A stretch of DNA of 46,122 nt. Source: Chara braunii. Lineage: Eukaryota; Streptophyta; Charophyceae; Charales; Characeae. Both the position numbers and the translations under genes were made by a program. The DNA is taken from the NCBI GenBank assembly GCA_003427395.1, contig BFEA01000663.1, positions 568,415 through 614,536 of the forward strand, given 5' to 3'. Position 1 is the stretch's first letter; every line of letters begins with the position of its first letter. The notes under the pieces were generated by a model that worked only from the letters and a program-made list of their open reading frames with translations, was not told the origin of the DNA and did no database searches. This document shows positions 1-10,249 of the stretch, piece by piece.

Positions 1-68
1 GAAGGAGGGGGAAAGAGAAGCGGAGTTTGGCGAGGAAGAAGGTGCCGGCAGCCATAGGCGACTTGGAG

Positions 69-207
69 GTTGACCGGGCTTTGACCGGAGGGTTGACCGG
101 GCGTTGACCAAGGGTTGACCAGGCGTTGACTGGAGGGTTGACCGGAGCGTTGACCGGGTTTTGACCGCATTGACCAAGAGTTGACCAAGGCGTTGACCAA
201 GAGTTGT
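69..207 (+). repeat. Cluster of 12 TTGAC[C/T] motifs in element A leader
   Basis: Twelve TTGACC or TTGACT hexamers lie in about 140 bases, spaced roughly 9-20 bases apart, with variable linkers such as GGGCG or AAGAG. TTGAC[C/T] is the core of the plant W-box bound by WRKY factors. Element B has a shorter version (six motifs, 13404-13466) at the same place in its leader. It may be a simple degenerate tandem repeat or a regulatory array; the sequence cannot decide. Confidence 0.7.
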
Positions 208-821
208 TGAACACGATTTGGACCAAGCTGGAGTTGGTATAATCTCGCCAAGCCCGTAGCCTATCCCCTCGCCCTATGGATGTGCACTCACCCTATGGTA
301 CTTGCTGAGTCCGAGTTTGTCTCTCTTCTTTATGCATTGAGTCTCTTCTGTCCAGGTGATAGGACTCCGTGTATGAAGGATAGGGCCTCGTTGACCAAAC
401 CCACACGGACTGAGTAGGGCCAAAGACTGTGTCTGACGACTCGACTGTCCCGGAGGACACGAACCCTCCCAAGAACCGGTACTGACCGGCGGGCTGCTCG
501 GTGTGGCACGGTAGGCCCAAAATCCGAGTTGTGGGCTGCACAACGGGCCGTCTAAGTCTTGAGAGAACCTGCTGACCGCGTCGTCCTGTCTGCGACGTTA
601 AAGAATTCCTGAGGACTTACGGGGGATCTCCTTAAATGCCTCCTGGTCAGCAACATGTTCTGTAGTGATGACTGTAGTGATTAGAGTCTAGGCTAGAGAC
701 CATAGTTGACAGGATCCAGTCCGGATTCTGTGGTCCTTAGATTGAGTCAGTAGGTCGTGTCAGTTAGAGGGTAGGTCTAAGTGGTGAGGAGTGGGACAGT
801 CTCTGTCGTGCACCTAACACC

Positions 822-2872
822 ATGGACGATTACCCTATGTACGGCTTGCTTGTGGAGTTCTCCCTGTGCGGGACCCTCTGGCGTCTCCTCTTCCCGCTGG
901 GATTCTGGAACACCTTTACGTGCAGAGTAGACACGAGGGGTGGTACGACTACCAAGCCTTACACAGCAGAACAGGAGGTGAAAGCCGCCGCCCTCCTGAA
1001 AGAGAGAAAAGAAAAGAAAGAGGCCAAGAAGAAGGCCCTGATGGAGGAACATGCGACAAAATTGAAGAAGATTGAGGAGGAGATGGCCAGAGAGAGAGAG
1101 AGAGAGGTTGAAGAGAGAGCAGGAAGAGAAGCTCAAGGCGGTAGAAGAGGAGGAAGAGGTAGAAGAACAGCCACTGGAAAGGCGAAGGACAAGAGAGAGA
1201 GGAGAATGCAGTGGAACAAAAGAAGATCTGATGGAGAAGAAAATTACGGAGTGGGTTGCTGGTTTATCCCTGGGGGAAGAAGAGGAGGCACTGATGTATG
1301 TGCCCAGGGAAGAACAAGAGGCGGCCATGAGCGAGTGGGATGCAAAAGAAGTCCCACTCAAGCGGCAAGTGATGGAGGATGAGAAGACGATGGAGTGGAA
1401 GTTCCGATTAATAAGGGAGAGAAAAAGGAGAACGGAGGCAGCGAGCAAGGCGGCGAAAGAATTGGAAGAGGTGAAGAAGCAAGAGGGCAGATGGCGATGC
1501 AGGTGGACCTATTGGGGAAGATGGAGATAATGGCGAGGAACATAGAGCGCCTGGCACAAGTCCAGGAAGAACAATATCTATTTGGTAGAGGTCAGGACAT
1601 TGCCTTACACTCTATACGGCTGGGGCTCCGAGACTTCGCTAGGGAATTGGCAACGCAGGTGGGCTCAGAGGTGAGGGCCCGCCTAGAGGGCACGGAACGT
1701 TATTGCACGGGCGCCATAAAAGGTGCCAAACTGGCCGCTCCCAAGGAGGAGGAGGCACGTCCCCGTAGGGATCCGGTCAAGGTCAAGTTCCCTGACTCCT
1801 ATATTGGGAAGAAGGAGGAGAATGACAATTGGGAAGCTAACATCAAGACATACGTGCACCTGCAGAAAGTCGCCCCAGACGAGCATGTCCTGATAGCTAT
1901 TCACGCTCTTGGGGAGGAAGCAGCAAGCTTCGCTCGTTCCCTGTGTCGTGCCGCCAACTGCAACGATGATCTCGTTGCCTATTCTGCGTTTCCGCCCCTC
2001 AATGATTTTCTTAAGTTATTAAGGGAACGGTTTGCAGACGTCTCGCGTAGTGTCAAAGCCTCTGATAGGCTGCAAACCATCCACTCCCGCCAGTGGAAGA
2101 GTGCCAGGGCACTCAAGGGCGTAATAGACGAGTTAGTCGCCATCCCGGACCATGGGGTCACAGAGACCCAATTGGTCAACCTCTTCTACAGGGCTATGCC
2201 CGAACAATTACGAGGGCACTTCTTCGAGAAGAGCCAGCAGCCCACCATGACCTACGACGCATTGTGCAGGGAAGTGGTGGCGTTCGAAGCGAGGTCCATG
2301 TCAATTTCCACTTTTTGGCATAAGGATCTGGATAAGGGTAAAAAGTGGAAGGGTCGCACCATCTCGGGTCAGGTCAAGACCAAGGATCGTTTGATCCTTA
2401 CGTTAGATGAGGGTGGTGTCGATGAGGTCCCCTACGAGCAAATTGAGTGGGGACTAGAGGGGAGGAGGACAGTGGCGTTAGCCAGGGGAGGACTTACGCT
2501 GCTGTCGCGGCTGGAGGAAGGCCGCAAGGAGGAGGTAGAGGCCAGGGCCAAGGGGGCTGGGCCTCAGGGGGCTGTTCCCAGGGCGATAAGAGGGTTGGTG
2601 GTAGAGGAGGAAACCGCCAAGCGGGAGGAAGGGGTCAAGGTCCCCCGCAAAACCGTTCAGGGAATAGGTCGCCTAATAGGGGTAATAGATCACCCTATAG
2701 GAGAAGTGGTTGGCACCCAGGTCTGCGGCAGGGCCGACCTTGGGAAGATTTGGGCCTGGACCAGAGCGTATGGCAACAACGTGTGGACCAGGGGCAGTGC
2801 ATACATTGCGGTGACCCTGGTCATATCATCAAATACTGTCCAAAGTATAGAGAGGCCCGATGGGCTGCCTAG
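822..2872 (+). pseudogene. Element A gag (capsid/nucleocapsid), frameshifted
   Basis: Gag forms the virus-like particle and binds element RNA. Start ATG 822 follows a leader segment shared with element B. The product has a long charged Glu/Lys/Arg-rich coiled-coil region (about 960-1530), a retrotransposon gag-like capsid region (about 1600-2330, including FWHKDLDKGKKWKGRT, also present in B), a Gly/Arg-rich stretch, and a CCHC zinc knuckle CIHCGDPGHIIKYC near 2800-2840. The reading frame changes near 1105, 1490 and 2450. At the last site A has one extra G in a purine run relative to B. The first 35 or so residues differ from B, whose start is shorter. Not functional as read. Confidence 0.85.
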
Positions 2873-3744
2873 GGGTCAAAAGGCAGCCGCCGGTAGGGGT
2901 AGCAACCGCCCCTACCACAAGGCCGTGTGGGGAAACGAGCGCGAGCCAGCAGGAAACTCCCACACCACATGAGCCTATGGCAGAGGTTGCAGGCCGGTGC
3001 TTAGATAGTTGTCCAGAGACTGCTTGTGTTAGGGTCTCTCTAGGCACTTCCCACACAGGGGTGGCCGATGAGCTGAAGGAGAGAATGCCCTCCTGGGCCA
3101 AAATGAAGAAGGAAAGTAGAGGACAACTAGTTTTAGTAGATGTAGAAATTTTTAGAGGTAGAGTAGGGGCCCTAGTAGACAGTGGGGCCACGCGCAGCTA
3201 TATCAGTAGAAAGACGCTGCAGAAGTTGAAGTTGGGGCTAAAAGTTCAGAAGTTAGCAGACCCCATAGTGAGTATCCTCGCAGACAATCGCACGATGCGA
3301 GTAGAGGATTATGTAGAGGGAGTCCAGGCATACTTTCACCTAGAGAAATATGGGAAAGTGGAGAAAATTCTCCATTCCCTGACTCTCCTCGTAGAGGACA
3401 GCCTTCCTTTTGACATAGTCCTAGGAATGGACTGGGGAGAGGCAGTCGGGGCCACACTCCATTTGAGAGAGCACGAGTGTAGGCTCCCTAGCCCGTCAGG
3501 CGGGGTCAAGACTGCCCGTTTGTTCCACGTGTCAGGAGTAGATAGCTCCCTGACACATTGTTGTCTTAGCGCTCCTGCGTTTGCAAGATTAGTGAAGAAG
3601 GAGCAGCTAGAAGAACAGGTCTTTGTAGCCTATGTCAGGCCAGTTACTGAGCCTAAAGAGGAAAAACCCATAGATCCCGCTATTGCCAAGCTGCTCGAAG
3701 GGTACGTAGACTTAGCTAAGTCGCCTACGGGAGTAGTCCCATGA
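2860..3744 (+). pseudogene. Element A aspartic protease region of pol
   Basis: An open frame of 294 codons overlaps the end of gag in a different frame. The retropepsin-like catalytic motif ALVDSGATRSYIS is near 3170-3205, and the later DIVLGMDWGE (about 3415-3440) resembles the second conserved block of Ty3/gypsy proteases. The frame ends at TGA 3742, just before the linker to RT. Homology to B continues past the stop in another frame, so the end is an indel and not a true protein end. It would cleave the Gag-Pol polyprotein. Confidence 0.85.
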
Positions 3745-5084
3745 CCCAACATCTCATTGAGATAGAGCCTGGCAGTAGGACTTCTAAAGGAGCAGTATAT
3801 AGGATGTCCCCGCGGGAATTGGAGGAGTTGCGCAAGCAGTTAGATGAACTCCTAGAGAAGGGATGGATTAGGCCCTGATCGTCTCCATTTGGAGCACCTG
3901 TTCTATTTGTCCCAAAGAAGGAGGGAGAGCTTAGAATGTGCATTGACTATAGGGGTCTCAATGCTATCACAGTGAAGAAGGTGGAGCCACTGCCCCGTAT
4001 AGATGATCTTTTAGATCGGGTGCAGGGTTGCAAGTATTTTTCAAAGATAGACTTGAAGTACGGATATCATCAGATAGAGTTCCATCCCGATGATCAGTAT
4101 AAGACCGCGTTCCGGACTAGATATGGGCACTACGAGTTTATAGTTATGCCCTTTGGACTAACCAACGCGCCAGTGACTTTTCAGCGTTGTATGAATGACT
4201 TGTTTAGGCCATGGTTAGACAGATTTGTAGTAGTCTATTTGGATGACATTCTAGTGTTCAGTAGGACCCTCTAGGATCATGATTGTCATCTAAGGCAGGT
4301 CTTGGAGAAACTTCGAGAGGCTAACTTCAAGATCAACGCAAAGAAGTGCGAATGGGCAAAGACCCAAGTTTTATATCTAGGCCATGTCTTAGACGGAGAC
4401 GACATGAAACCAGAAAATAGCAAGATCGCAGAGATTAGGGATTGGCCTACACCCCACACATTGACAGAGTTGCGGTCGTTCCTAGGCCTAGCTAATTATT
4501 ACAGGAAGTTTGTAAGGAACTTCTCCACCATCGCTGCTCCCCTTCACAGGTTGCTGAAGGAAGAAACAATCTGGAAGTGGGATAAGGACTGCACGTCTGC
4601 CATGAAGAAGTTGAAGCAGGCGTTGATAGAGTATCCAGTCCTTAAGGTAGCCGATCCGTCCTTACCTTTCGTCGTCATCATTGACGCGAGCCAGTACGGC
4701 ATAGGTGCTGTGTTACAGCAAGACGATGGCAATGGGTATAGGCCCGTAGAGTTCATGTCTACCAGAATGCCTTCAGAGAAGGTCGCGACATCTACCTATG
4801 AGAGGGAACTCTACGCTCTCAGGCAAGCTCTAGAACACTGGAAGCACTACTTGCTTGGGAGGCACTTCAAAGTCTACTCAGACCATGAAACGTTAAGGTG
4901 GTTAAAGACGCATGCCAAGATGACACCTAAGCTGACTAGATGGGCCGCCGAACTAGACCAATATGATTTTGAGCTCAAGCCCGTCAAATGGAAGCATAAT
5001 GTAGTTGCGGACGCTCTGAGTAGGATAGCTGATTACTTTGGAGCGATAGTTCATTATCTAGATATAGGGAGAGATCTGCAATAG
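3744..5084 (+). pseudogene. Element A reverse transcriptase and RNase H
   Basis: One frame holds the RT palm and fingers (motifs [45 protein letters not shown], catalytic YLDD at 4236-4247). It then holds the connection (SFLGLANYYRKF) and RNase H (DASQYGIGAVL, ERELYALRQAL, SDHETLRW, NVVADALSR). The full order and spacing match Ty3/gypsy pol. Stops interrupt it at 3876 (TGA), 4272 (TAG) and 5082 (TAG). B shows a sense codon at each place, so these are point lesions. Active-site residues are otherwise kept, suggesting fairly recent loss of function. Confidence 0.92.
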
Positions 5085-5996
5085 AAAGTTAGAGAGGCGT
5101 ATGCGCAGGACCGTATCTATAGTGACCTCCTCAAGAGAGGAAAGGAGGCCCCAGAGGCAGAACCCGACTACCGCACTACTGATGGGCTACTATTCGAGAA
5201 GACTAACGTAGTTGACCGATTGTGCGTTCCTAACAGTGAAGAGATCCGTAGTTTGATCCTAGGGGAATGCCACGATACTGAGGGACATTTTGGTTGGCAA
5301 AAGACTCTAGCTAACCTCAGGCGCGTGTATATATGGCCTGGAATGAAAGCCGACTGCATAGAGTATGTTTGCAGTTGTAAGGTCTGCCAGAGAAATAAGA
5401 CCTCTACGCGTGCCCCTCTAGGTCTTCTCAGACCCTTGCCTATTCCTGATCAGCCAGGAGATTCAATGTCCATTGACTTTATAGACACCCATGTCAAGAG
5501 TAGGCACGACAAGAGCCAAGTCATGATAATAGTTGACAAGTTTAGTAAGTATGCTGTTTTTGTTCCTTTGCCCTCGGAGGCACGCACAAAATTAGTTATT
5601 CATAAGTTCTTTGATCATTGGATCAGTGAACACGAGATTCCACTGTCTATAGTTAGTGATAGAGACACCCGGTTCACAAGTCAGAACTGGCAGGAGTTGA
5701 TGAGAGTCTATGGCTCCAAGTTGTTGATGTCATCTGGCCGTCATCCAGAGACTAACGATCGGACTGAACAAATGAATAAGATCCTGCAACAAGTTCTGCG
5801 TATGTACATTAGACCGGATCAGATCAATTGGGATGAGATGTTGCCCAAAGTAGCCAGTGCGTACAATAACAGCGTGCACTTGTCTACCTGTCGCACTCCC
5901 AACGAGTCACACAAGTCCTTTAGACGACTTAACCGGGATCAGATTCACAGGCTAACGCCCGGTACTAGGGAGTTTGCGTTACAGCACGAGAAATAG
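5085..5996 (+). pseudogene. Element A integrase, zinc finger and catalytic core
   Basis: The same frame as RT continues after the stop at 5082. An HHCC zinc finger is visible (HDTEGHFGWQKT ... CSCKVCQRNK, about 5270-5400). The DDE core follows: first Asp in SIDFID, second in SDRDTRFTS, Glu in ETNDRTEQMNK. The residues expected as Gly-Gln in the last motif are Asp-Arg here, an odd substitution near the catalytic Glu. The frame closes at TAG 5994. The enzyme would insert element cDNA into the genome. Confidence 0.9.
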
Positions 5997-6586
5997 TTAG
6001 CTACCGTGGTAGAGAACCTCAGGAAAGCCCAACACCGAATGAACAAGCTAACAAGCACCGTCGCCCGTCACAGTTCCAAGTAGGCGACCTGGTTTGGGTC
6101 AAGTCCAAAGAGTTTGCTCCTGAGGAAAACATCTCGCAAAAGTTATTGCCCGCGTATAGAGGACCGTGGCCAGTTCTGGAAGTTAAGGGCGGAGAGGATG
6201 GGCCGTCCTACACAGTAGAGATCCCAGCACACCTCCACACCTACCCTATGTTTCATGCCTCAAAGNTGTTGTCGTGTGTCACAAGTCAACAGTTTCCATC
6301 TAGGAGATCCATGATTCCTCCAGATATGGACGGAAGGTATGACATTGACGGCATTGTAGGTGAAGACGTATTCAGAACACAGGAGGTATGACATTGACGG
6401 CATTGTAGGTGAAGACGTATTCAGAACAGGAGGTAGAGGTCGTCCACAAAAGCAATATAAGGTTCGGTTTGCTTATCAGTAACCAGAGGACGACCGCTGG
6501 TTTACTATAACAGAACTTCTAGAAACAGCTCCTGACATAGTTAGAGCCTACGAGAGAGATAAGAAAGGAAAAGGCCCTCGAATTTA
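5997..6586 (+). pseudogene. Element A integrase C-terminus with chromodomain
   Basis: After a frame break comes a GPY/F-type module (YRGPWPVLEVKGGEDG ... TYPMFHAS, 6146-6270) and then a chromodomain-like segment (QYKVRFAY then PEDDRWFTITELL, about 6450-6520). Chromodomains at this place direct chromoviruses to chosen chromatin. One N at 6266 and a 49-bp tandem duplication (6336-6428) disrupt the frame between the two modules, and a TAA lies inside the chromodomain. The last stop is near 6584, just before the purine tract. Confidence 0.78.
6336..6428 (+). repeat. 49-bp tandem duplication inside the chromodomain region
   Basis: The segment starting GGTATGACATTGACGGCATT at 6336 recurs at 6385, and both copies end in TTCAGAACA. 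Forty-nine is not a multiple of three, so the duplication shifts the frame before the chromodomain. Confidence 0.9.
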
Positions 6587-6590
6587 GGCC

Positions 6591-6598
6591 GGCGGGAG
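6591..6598 (+). other. Short polypurine tract of element A
   Basis: GGCGGGAG lies directly before the TG that opens the 3' LTR. This is where plus-strand DNA synthesis would be primed. It is short, but the placement fits. Confidence 0.55.
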
Positions 6599-7542
6599 TG
6601 AAACGGTTTTCACTTTTTAGCAGTAGCAAATGCAGATCCCAGGGCTCGATCCCTAGTTCTCACCTTACCTGTGTACAGTATCTGTGTCGACCCCGAGTTT
6701 TGAACCTGTGACCTGTGTTTTGATAGCTGTTGTTGTCTGTCGTAGGTCTGTGTAGTGGTAGGGGTTCGATCTGTAGGTCTGTCGAGTAGGAGTCACAGCC
6801 CTGTAGAGGTCGTAGCTGTAGGGATCCTGAAAGGTCAAGGTCGTAGCTGCCACAGTCCTGAGAGGTCAAGGTCGTAGCTGCTACAGTACTCGAAAGGCCA
6901 AGTCCACGAACTTCCGGAAGGTCCGGAAGTGGCCTTTCGAAGCTGCTCACGTTTGAGACAGAGGCAAGTGGGCAAGTGGTGGAGTCTACCCGTGCTGAGT
7001 CAGCAGTCCCAGTCCCAGTCAGTCCTAGTCCAGTCCAGCAAGTACCGTACGGGACTGTGTGCACCACGGGCATGGGAAAGGGCCAGACCAACGAGCTGCA
7101 GAAGTATAAACTGAGAGGCAGCGACCAGCCATTCATTGATTTCCTGCGTAAGCCACGCGGAAGCGCTGCCATAGCGACTTGTGCGAGGTGGTCTGCAGTG
7201 AGCCCCAGGACGAAGTGGGCGAGAAGAAGCTTAGCCATAGCGATAGGGTAGCAGCGGCCATAGCCGCCATAGCTGTAGATGTGTGCGGGTGTATGTGAGT
7301 GTACAGAGTGTGACGTGTGTGGGATATCCAGGGTGATCCTGTGTGCGAACAGCAGTGTCGAGTAAGTGATGAACAGAGAGTTGTACAGGCGATGTGCCGC
7401 CGTAGCCAGTTGAAGTGAACTTGTATCTAAGCTGCGTTCTGGGTCACCATATCTCTGAGTTCTGAGTGGGCGCTTGACGCCAGTTTGCTGTGCAACATGT
7501 TTGCATGCATGTGAAGTGTGAATGAAAGCGAGTCTGATTGCA
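6599..7542 (+). mobile_element. Element A 3' LTR
   Basis: The LTR opens with TGAAACGGTTTTCAC and closes with AGTCTGATTGCA. The same opening and closing words bound the 5' LTR of element B (11161-12042). Length is 944 bp. A TATA-like TATAAA is at 7105-7110, followed by the shared GAGGCAGCGACC-type start region, and GCCATAG-rich repeats lie at 7230-7280. Because the matching 5' LTR is outside the window, insertion age cannot be judged. Confidence 0.9.
7105..7110 (+). promoter_or_regulatory. TATA box in element A 3' LTR
   Basis: TATAAA sits at the same LTR position as TATAAATA at 11609 and 19274 in element B, with conserved sequence on both sides. It is the probable core promoter of the family. 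Confidence 0.65.
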
Positions 7543-7689
7543 AAAGCATATTGGGCAATCAAAATTGGAAGGGAGCTGTGATGGACCTTAGCCTACCTGT
7601 CTGCAGGATACGGGCTCCGGGAAAGCACAAATATGAACAGGGAAGATGTTGGGAACGGAATATGCCAAGGGAGAGGAGAATAATGATAT

Positions 7690-8160
7690 CATGGTAGGGT
7701 GCAACCTTAAACCGCCAGTACCTTTCCCATATGTCGGCGGCGGGGAGTTTTGGAAGGCCGAAACGAGAAACGGGCAACCTGTTCGATTTATCGACGGTGG
7801 CCCTCCCCCGTTCGGCCCCCGCATTACCCCACGTGTCTCAGCAAAATAGCTGGGAAAGGTACTGTTTTTTTAACACATTGTATCACTTTGGTCAAACTAG
7901 GCCTACACAGCAGAACAGTAGGCCCGAGGAGTTTCAGACACATATTCGCAAGGAAATGGAGCTGGGAATTGACAGCCTTAAATGACCAGTACACGGCCCC
8001 AGCCTTGCTAAAAAAAGCTTGTCGTTCATCCAAAAAATTCGGGTCAGGGCCGCCGTTGATAAATTCAATCGGCCGCCTTTGTTGCACTTCGGTCTCTCAA
8101 AGCAGCCCAGGGCCCCACGACCAATTTATGGCGTGTACTGGTGGTTTAAGAGGCTTAATG
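7690..8160. repeat. Diverged inverted-repeat units (four related segments)
   Basis: The reverse complement of 7690-7803 aligns with the plus strand from 8047 to about 8160 (shared words include CCGTTGATAAAT-like and TACTGG[CT]GGTTTAA). Two further, weaker copies lie between them, one on each strand, around 7850-7900 and 7960-8005. Between them GGCCTAC and GTAGGCC (about 7901-7925) form a small hairpin. The translated units share a pattern like RYWRFK or VYWWFK. It may be a decayed foldback element; family unknown. Confidence 0.5.
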
Positions 8161-8239
8161 ATCGGCCAAACATTTCATTGTCATTTCGTCATAAGCACTT
8201 AGTTTGGATGGCAAAGGTCCATCGAAATCTATGACTATT

Positions 8240-8638
8240 GTACGATATGGTTGCATCCATAATCAACATGCTACTGACCTGTAATATCTCACTCTCATCT
8301 GGAGTAAATACAATTCCAGTCTCTGAAAACGAGACGGATGTCACAAATACTCCCTTAGACATTTTGTCAGAGCTGAAACGTGGGGCTTCCAGCAAGGCAA
8401 GAATATCTTCCATCATCCCAATCCCACGGTCAACAAGCTTCTCAACAAACATGTAGTCTGCCAGGCGTATCAAGTCCCCAAGAAGTTTCGCTTCCTCAGC
8501 AACACGATGATAGGTTTTTGCTCGTTCAATCTTCTCCTGCCGTATGCTGACCATGCTGCGTGACTTGTCACCTGCACTCCCCTGATATAAATGCACACCT
8601 GTTTTGTCGGACAATTCTGCTTCATCGCGAATGCTCTC
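8240..8638 (-). pseudogene. Dynein heavy chain-like exon (partial host gene or remnant)
   Basis: The minus-strand frame encodes a tail-region segment with the pattern of axonemal dynein heavy chains: ERAKTYHRVAEEAKLLGDL, IRLADYMFVEKLVDRGIGMM, and KGVFVTSVSFSETGIVFTPD, which matches the KG(I/L)F-TTVSF...F-P-E block of the family. The exon is preceded on the minus strand by a good acceptor, TTTCTGCTCATGCAG, placing its first base at 8638. The downstream end is not clear; similarity fades near 8240 and no consensus donor is obvious. No neighbouring exons were found in about 600 bases on either side. It could be one exon of a large gene with long introns filled by retroelements, or a stranded gene fragment. 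Flagellar dynein exists only in plants and algae with motile gametes. Confidence 0.6.
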
Positions 8639-9048
8639 CTGCATGAGCAGAAATGTGTTCACAGAATGACATTTGTGATCTTTATCAGCATCACTTCTTG
8701 CCAAAGCTGACAAATCCTAGTTGTCGTTCTTCATTCAGCCAGAAGAAAGAACTTCAAGAGTCTTTCAACTTTTCTTCCCTAATTTCCTCATTACACCATT
8801 GTATACACTTTGAGGACTTTCAAAAGCTCTTATTGAAAAGGTTCTGCCTTTACTGAAAACTATGATCTTGCTTTCTCACTTTTATTGCTTCAAACTTTAT
8901 GCACGTATGGCAGTCAAAAATTCTCAAAATCCATACCAAGCAAACAAGTTTCACACCATATGCGTACAATCGGAACTTATTTTCAACTTGAAATGATGTT
9001 CACAAGTTTTGCAAGCTTTGGAGCTATGACCGCCACAAATATGACAAG

Positions 9049-9051
<3 letters not shown>
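8639..9051. other. AT-rich stretch, no gene seen
   Basis: Upstream (minus strand) of the dynein-like exon. Composition is AT-rich and intron-like. No further exon or repeat could be recognised. Confidence 0.4.
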
Positions 9052-9132
<81 letters not shown>

Positions 9133-9154
9133 CCTCCTGCGCGCGCGCGCGCGC
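9052..9154. repeat. (CT)n and (GC)n microsatellites
   Basis: A CT dinucleotide run of about 75-80 bases is followed by CCCTCCCTCC and a short GC run (9138-9154). ORFs crossing it are artefacts. Confidence 0.95.
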
Positions 9155-9612
9155 CCCGTAGACGTTCATTTCTCTTTCTTTATCTCCATCTATGCGTTTG
9201 TGCGCCCAGGACGGAGGAATAGTGCGATGCCACTCAACCTGACGCCACATGCATAGCGTTCGAATCACGAGGCCCCAGAGGGAGAGGACAGGGAGGAGGA
9301 AAAAGACAGGGAGGATGTTGAGCTGATTAAAAATAGGCAGCGAGCGGGCGGGTTCTCATTATCGATCCTCTGCCCTGATGTTCCCTCTCTAAGCAAAAGA
9401 CATGCTGCCACCAGTGGGGGGCCTTCAACGCCGAAACAAACCACGAAAGTACAAAAAAAAGGGAAAAAAAAGGGAAAAAAAGTTTCCACCAAGGCCGGAC
9501 AAACCCACACAAACCGAAATTCCAAAACCTTAAAAAAAAAAAAAATCCAAAACCCCCATCAAGGCCCTACTACTTAAAGCCTTCATATATAACCTAGAAA
9601 CCTCATCTTATC
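9155..9612. other. No gene seen; A-rich runs
   Basis: Contains A-rich tracts near 9445-9482 and 9531-9545. No coding pattern, tRNA or element end could be supported. Confidence 0.4.
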
Positions 9613-9740
9613 TACCTTCTTCCCCCGAATACAACCTACGGTCATTATAGCTGTATTTAGATTGAAAAAGATACCCCAAATACAAAACTATAATGAAACT
9701 ATAATGACCGTACGTTGTATTTGGGGGAAGAAGGAAGGTA
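9613..9740. repeat. Long imperfect hairpin (possible MITE)
   Basis: The left arm 9613-9650 pairs with the right arm 9699-9740 with one 4-base gap and few mismatches. The shared core is CGGTCATTATAG at the inner ends and CTTCTTCCCCC at the outer ends. The loop is about 48 bases. No target duplication is clear, so it could be a MITE or a simple foldback. Confidence 0.7.
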
Positions 9741-9832
9741 CGTTCTATTCGGGGGAAGACTGTAGCGACTCCTTCCCCTTTGCATTGTCCCTCTGCCTCC
9801 TGGCGAACTGAAGAAGGAAGGCGACTAAGGAA

Positions 9833-9954
9833 GGGCCTCGCTCCACTACTCTCCAGATGTGCAAAAAGAGAATGAATCTTCTGCTAGAACATGGAAAGAT
9901 ACATTGGCATTTTTTTCGTCTTTCGTGCATGTGGAGAGTAGTGCAGCGAGGCCC
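9833..9954. mobile_element. 122-bp MITE, copy 1
   Basis: Terminal inverted repeats of about 30 bp, GGGCCTCGCTCCACTACTCT at the left and its complement at the right (one mismatch, GTGCAGCGAGG). Flanking triplets are GAA and TAA, close to the 3-bp TWA duplication of PIF/Harbinger elements. A second copy of the same length lies at 10250. Confidence 0.8.
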
Positions 9955-10249
9955 TAAAGCAGGGAACAGAGACGCAGGACTAAGATGGTTCGCAGATACC
10001 TGGGGCAAGCAGGGGAAGATGGAAAGTGGGTGGAAGCAGGCAAAGTTATATGATGAGATGATTGGTTCATCTATGATTTCCCCAAAATGCAGAAAGAAAA
10101 GAGAACTAAACAGTAATTTCAAGGGAACTAAACAGTAATTTCAACGGAAATTCCTCAAAGGCACGATCGGAAGACAGTTTTGTCTTTTGTTCAACCAACC
10201 AACCACAGACCATTCGGATTCATTCTGCAATGACCCTGTGCATCATATA

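Larger units (their letters stand above)
1..7542 (+). mobile_element. Element A: Ty3/gypsy chromovirus, 5' LTR outside window
   Basis: The order is leader, gag with a zinc knuckle, aspartic protease, reverse transcriptase, RNase H, integrase, GPY-like module, chromodomain, purine tract, 3' LTR. Protease-RT-RH-IN order is diagnostic of Ty3/gypsy, and a C-terminal chromodomain marks the chromovirus branch. The window starts inside the leader, which aligns with the leader of element B from about 13280. The 5' LTR, primer site and left target duplication cannot be seen. Pol is interrupted by stops (for example 3742, 3876, 4272, 5082, 5994) and gag by frameshifts, so the copy is dead. It is better preserved than B. 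Confidence 0.93.

Noticed and set aside
777-1448. Long Ser/Leu/Phe-rich minus-strand ORFs opposite gag (also 13028-13500 and 13992-14898)
   Set aside because: They mirror purine-rich gag or leader sequence on the other strand, which is naturally poor in stops.
6660-7562. 300-codon antisense ORF across the element A 3' LTR
   Set aside because: It covers an LTR, has no recognisable motifs and is not kept open in the element B LTRs.
8885-9256. ORFs through the CT/GC microsatellite
   Set aside because: Mostly Ser-Leu or Arg-Glu dipeptide runs made by the simple repeat.
9225-9265. tRNA-like B box (GTTCGAATC)
   Set aside because: No A box or cloverleaf at proper spacing; chance match.
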